23,298 bases of DNA from positions 1 through 23,298 of the forward strand of contig CAAHFI010886230.1 of assembly GCA_900893395.1 (NCBI GenBank), in the 5' to 3' direction. A model generated the notes under the pieces. It worked only from the letters and a program-made list of their open reading frames with translations, ran no database searches and had not been told where the DNA came from. The position numbers and the translations under genes are program-made. Of the stretch, positions 21,535 to 23,298 are shown one piece after another. Numbering within the stretch: position 1 is the first letter of the stretch; every line of letters starts with the position of its first letter. Source of the DNA: Euglena gracilis (Eukaryota; Euglenozoa; Euglenophyceae; Euglenales; Euglenaceae).

Positions 21535-23298
21535 AGACGTTCGTTGGGGCGTCCGTTACCAAAGTGCTATTTTGCGCCCCCGGGCGTAACGCTGCGTTTC
21601 CGCACGCCCGCCGCGGCAAAATTGCGCCTGCCCCGGCGCCCTTCGCAACAGTCAGGTAAAGGATCGCCGACCTCTACCCGCGGAGCGCGCTCGTTTTTGG
21701 AGCGCCGCGCGTCCGATTTTCGGCCGAAAATCACCGAAAATGACGTTCGTTGGGGCGTCCGTTACCAAAGTGCTATTTTGCGCCTCCGGCGGTAACGCTG
21801 CGTTTCCGCACGCCCGCCCGGCAAAATTGCGCCTGTCCCGCCGGCCCTTCGCAACAGGCAGTAAAGGACGCCGACCTCTACCGGGCGAGCGCTTGGAGCG
21901 CCCCCGCCGATTTCGGCCGAAAATCACCGAAGACTTCGTTGAGGCGTCCGTTACCAAAGTGCATTTTGCGCCTCCCGGCGGTAACGCTGCGTTTTCCGCA
22001 CGCCCGCGCGGGCAAAATGCGCCTGTCCGCCGGCGCCCTTCGCAACAGTCAGGTAAAGGATCGCCGACCTCTAGCCGGGCGAGCGCTCGTTTTGGAGCGC
22101 CGGCGCGTCCGATTCGGCCGAAAATCACGGAAAAATACGTTCGTTGGCGTCCGTTACCAAAAGTGCATTTGCGCCTCCCGTAACGCTGCGTTTTCCACGC
22201 CCGCCGCGGGCAAAATTGCGCCTGTCCGGCCGGCGCCCTTCGCAACGTCAGTAAAGATCGCCGACCTCTACCGGAGCGCTCGTTTTTGGACGCCGGCTCG
22301 CGATTTCGGCCGAAAATCACCGAAAATGACGTTTGGGGCGTCCGTTACCAAAGTGCTATTTTTGCGCCTCCCGGAACTCTCGTTTCCACGCCCGCCGCGG
22401 GCCAAAAAGCCCGTCCCCCGCGCCCTCGCAACAGCAGGTAAAGGATCGCCGACCTCTAGCCGGAGCGCTCGTTTTTTGGAGCGCCGGCGTCCGATTTCGG
22501 CCGAAAATCACCGAAAAATGACGTTGTTGGGCGTCCGTTACCAAAGTGCTATTTTGCGCCTCCCGGGCGTAACGCTGCGTTTCCGCACGCCCGCCGCGGC
22601 AAAATTGCGCCTGTCCGCCGCGCCCTTCGGCAACAGTCAGTAAAGGATCGCCGACCTCTAGCCGGGGGCGACGCTCGTTTTGGAGCGCCGGCGCGGTCCG
22701 ATTTCGGCCGAAAATCACCGAAAAATGACGTTCGTCCTTACCAAAGTGCTATTGCGCCTCCCGGGCGAACGGCGTTTCCGCCGCCCGCCGGGCAAAATTG
22801 CGCCTGTCCGCGCCGGCGCCCTTCGCAACAGTCAGGTAAAGTCGCCGACCTCTACCGGGGAGCGCTCGTTTTGGAGCGCCGGCGCGTCCGATTTCGGCGA
22901 AAATCACCGAAAAATACGTTCTTGGCGTCCGTTACCAAATGCTATTTGCGCCCCGGCGAACCTGGCCCGCACGCCCGCCGCGGCAAAAGCGCCTGTCCGC
23001 CGCCCCTTCGCAAACAGGTAAAGGATCGCCGACCTCCGGGCGGAGCGCTCGTTTTTGGAGCGCCGGCGCGTCATTTCGGCCGAAAATCACCGAAAAATAC
23101 GTTCGGGCGTCCGTTACCAAAGTGCTATTTGCGCTCCCGGCGTAACGCTGCGTTTCGCACGCCCGCCGCGGCAAAATTGCGCCTGTCCGCCGGCGCCCTC
23201 GCAACATCAGGAAGAAGACGCCGACCTCTAGCCGGCGGAGCGCCGTTTTTGGAGCGCCGGCGCGTCCATTTCGGCCGAAAATCACCGAAAAATGACGT

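Larger units (their letters stand above)
1..23298 (+). repeat. Tandem satellite array, ~215-bp monomer, about 110 copies, filling the window
   Basis: The same unit recurs head to tail in one orientation throughout. The landmark ATGACG (or its eroded form) recurs at 136, 349, 561, 777 and so on to 23293, giving 110 complete units by hand count, plus 135 bp of a partial unit at the start and a few bases of the next at the end. No unit is inverted and no foreign sequence interrupts the array. The first base lies near unit position 81 and the last near position 7, so the two ends do not join as a circle and the array continues outside the window on both sides. A gene-free array of this size indicates eukaryotic heterochromatin, possibly centromeric, pericentromeric or subtelomeric, but nothing in the sequence identifies the location. 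Subrepeats of an rDNA spacer are an alternative, though 23 kb would be long for that and no rRNA sequence is present. I do not recognise the family. Confidence 0.98.
20346..23298 (+). repeat. Right segment 2: strongly eroded satellite copies
   Basis: Fifteen units that are still plainly the same repeat but carry many deletions each. Unit lengths between landmarks near the end are about 192, 209, 190, 181 and 195 bp, a mean of roughly 193 bp. Most differences are lost bases; extra bases (for example an additional A or G in a run) and substitutions also appear. The core of the unit, especially CGTCCGTTACCAAAGTGC, ACCTCTA and TTTCGGCCGAAAATCACCG, stays easier to recognise than the GC-rich runs. 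The sequence stops mid-unit, so the array boundary is not reached. No gene or unique sequence is seen. Confidence 0.88.

Noticed and set aside
1-23298. CRISPR array
   Set aside because: The whole 215-bp unit repeats with no unique spacers, and the unit is far longer than a CRISPR repeat.
1-23298. Circular satellite replicon or plasmid
   Set aside because: The last base is near unit position 7 and the first near position 81, so the ends do not join in phase, and no replication gene is present.
20346-23298. A second, different satellite family at the right end
   Set aside because: Every unit there keeps the same block order as the core; the differences are small deletions and a few other changes.
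1-23298. Telomeric repeats, rRNA or tRNA genes at the array edges
   Set aside because: No short telomere-like repeat and no recognisable rRNA or tRNA sequence occurs anywhere. The array fills the window to both ends.

Overview
The whole window is a single tandem-repeat (satellite DNA) array. A GC-rich unit of about 215 bp is repeated head to tail on one strand from the first base to the last: about 110 complete copies plus a partial copy at each end. I found no gene, RNA gene, mobile element, CRISPR array or unique sequence. Twenty-three kilobases of gene-free, single-family tandem repeat points to a eukaryotic chromosome, such as centromeric, pericentromeric, subtelomeric or other heterochromatin. 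I do not recognise the family and cannot name the organism. The reference unit (2492-2706) is about 63% G+C with 32 CpG steps, roughly 1.5 times expectation, so the array shows no sign of CpG decay.

Layout. (1) 1-2062: copies close to consensus with scattered single-base indels. (2) 2063-13459: an almost invariant core of 53 copies, mean unit 215 bp. Nearly all variation sits at two small sites, a C-run (2 or 3 C) and a G/A-rich site about 50 bp downstream, giving units of 213-216 bp. (3) 13460-20345: the same repeat with steadily more small deletions, units falling to about 205 bp. (4) 20346-23298: heavily eroded copies, units averaging about 193 bp at the end, with a few larger losses. The changes in (3) and (4) are mostly one- or two-base deletions, often at the same positions in many copies, with few substitutions. 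This could be the decaying edge of an array. It looks at least as much like a deletion-prone, poorly polished contig end, and that should be settled before the gradient is read as biology.

Each unit carries a 12-bp perfect palindrome, a 6-bp-stem hairpin with a T-rich loop, a GC hairpin, and two A-tracts exactly 10 bp apart. These are the sort of shape features often noted in satellites. Long open reading frames run through the array on both strands, but they are by-products: all four plus-strand stop triplets of the unit fall in one reading phase, so two phases are open and the 215-bp period rotates through them. I annotate no CDS.
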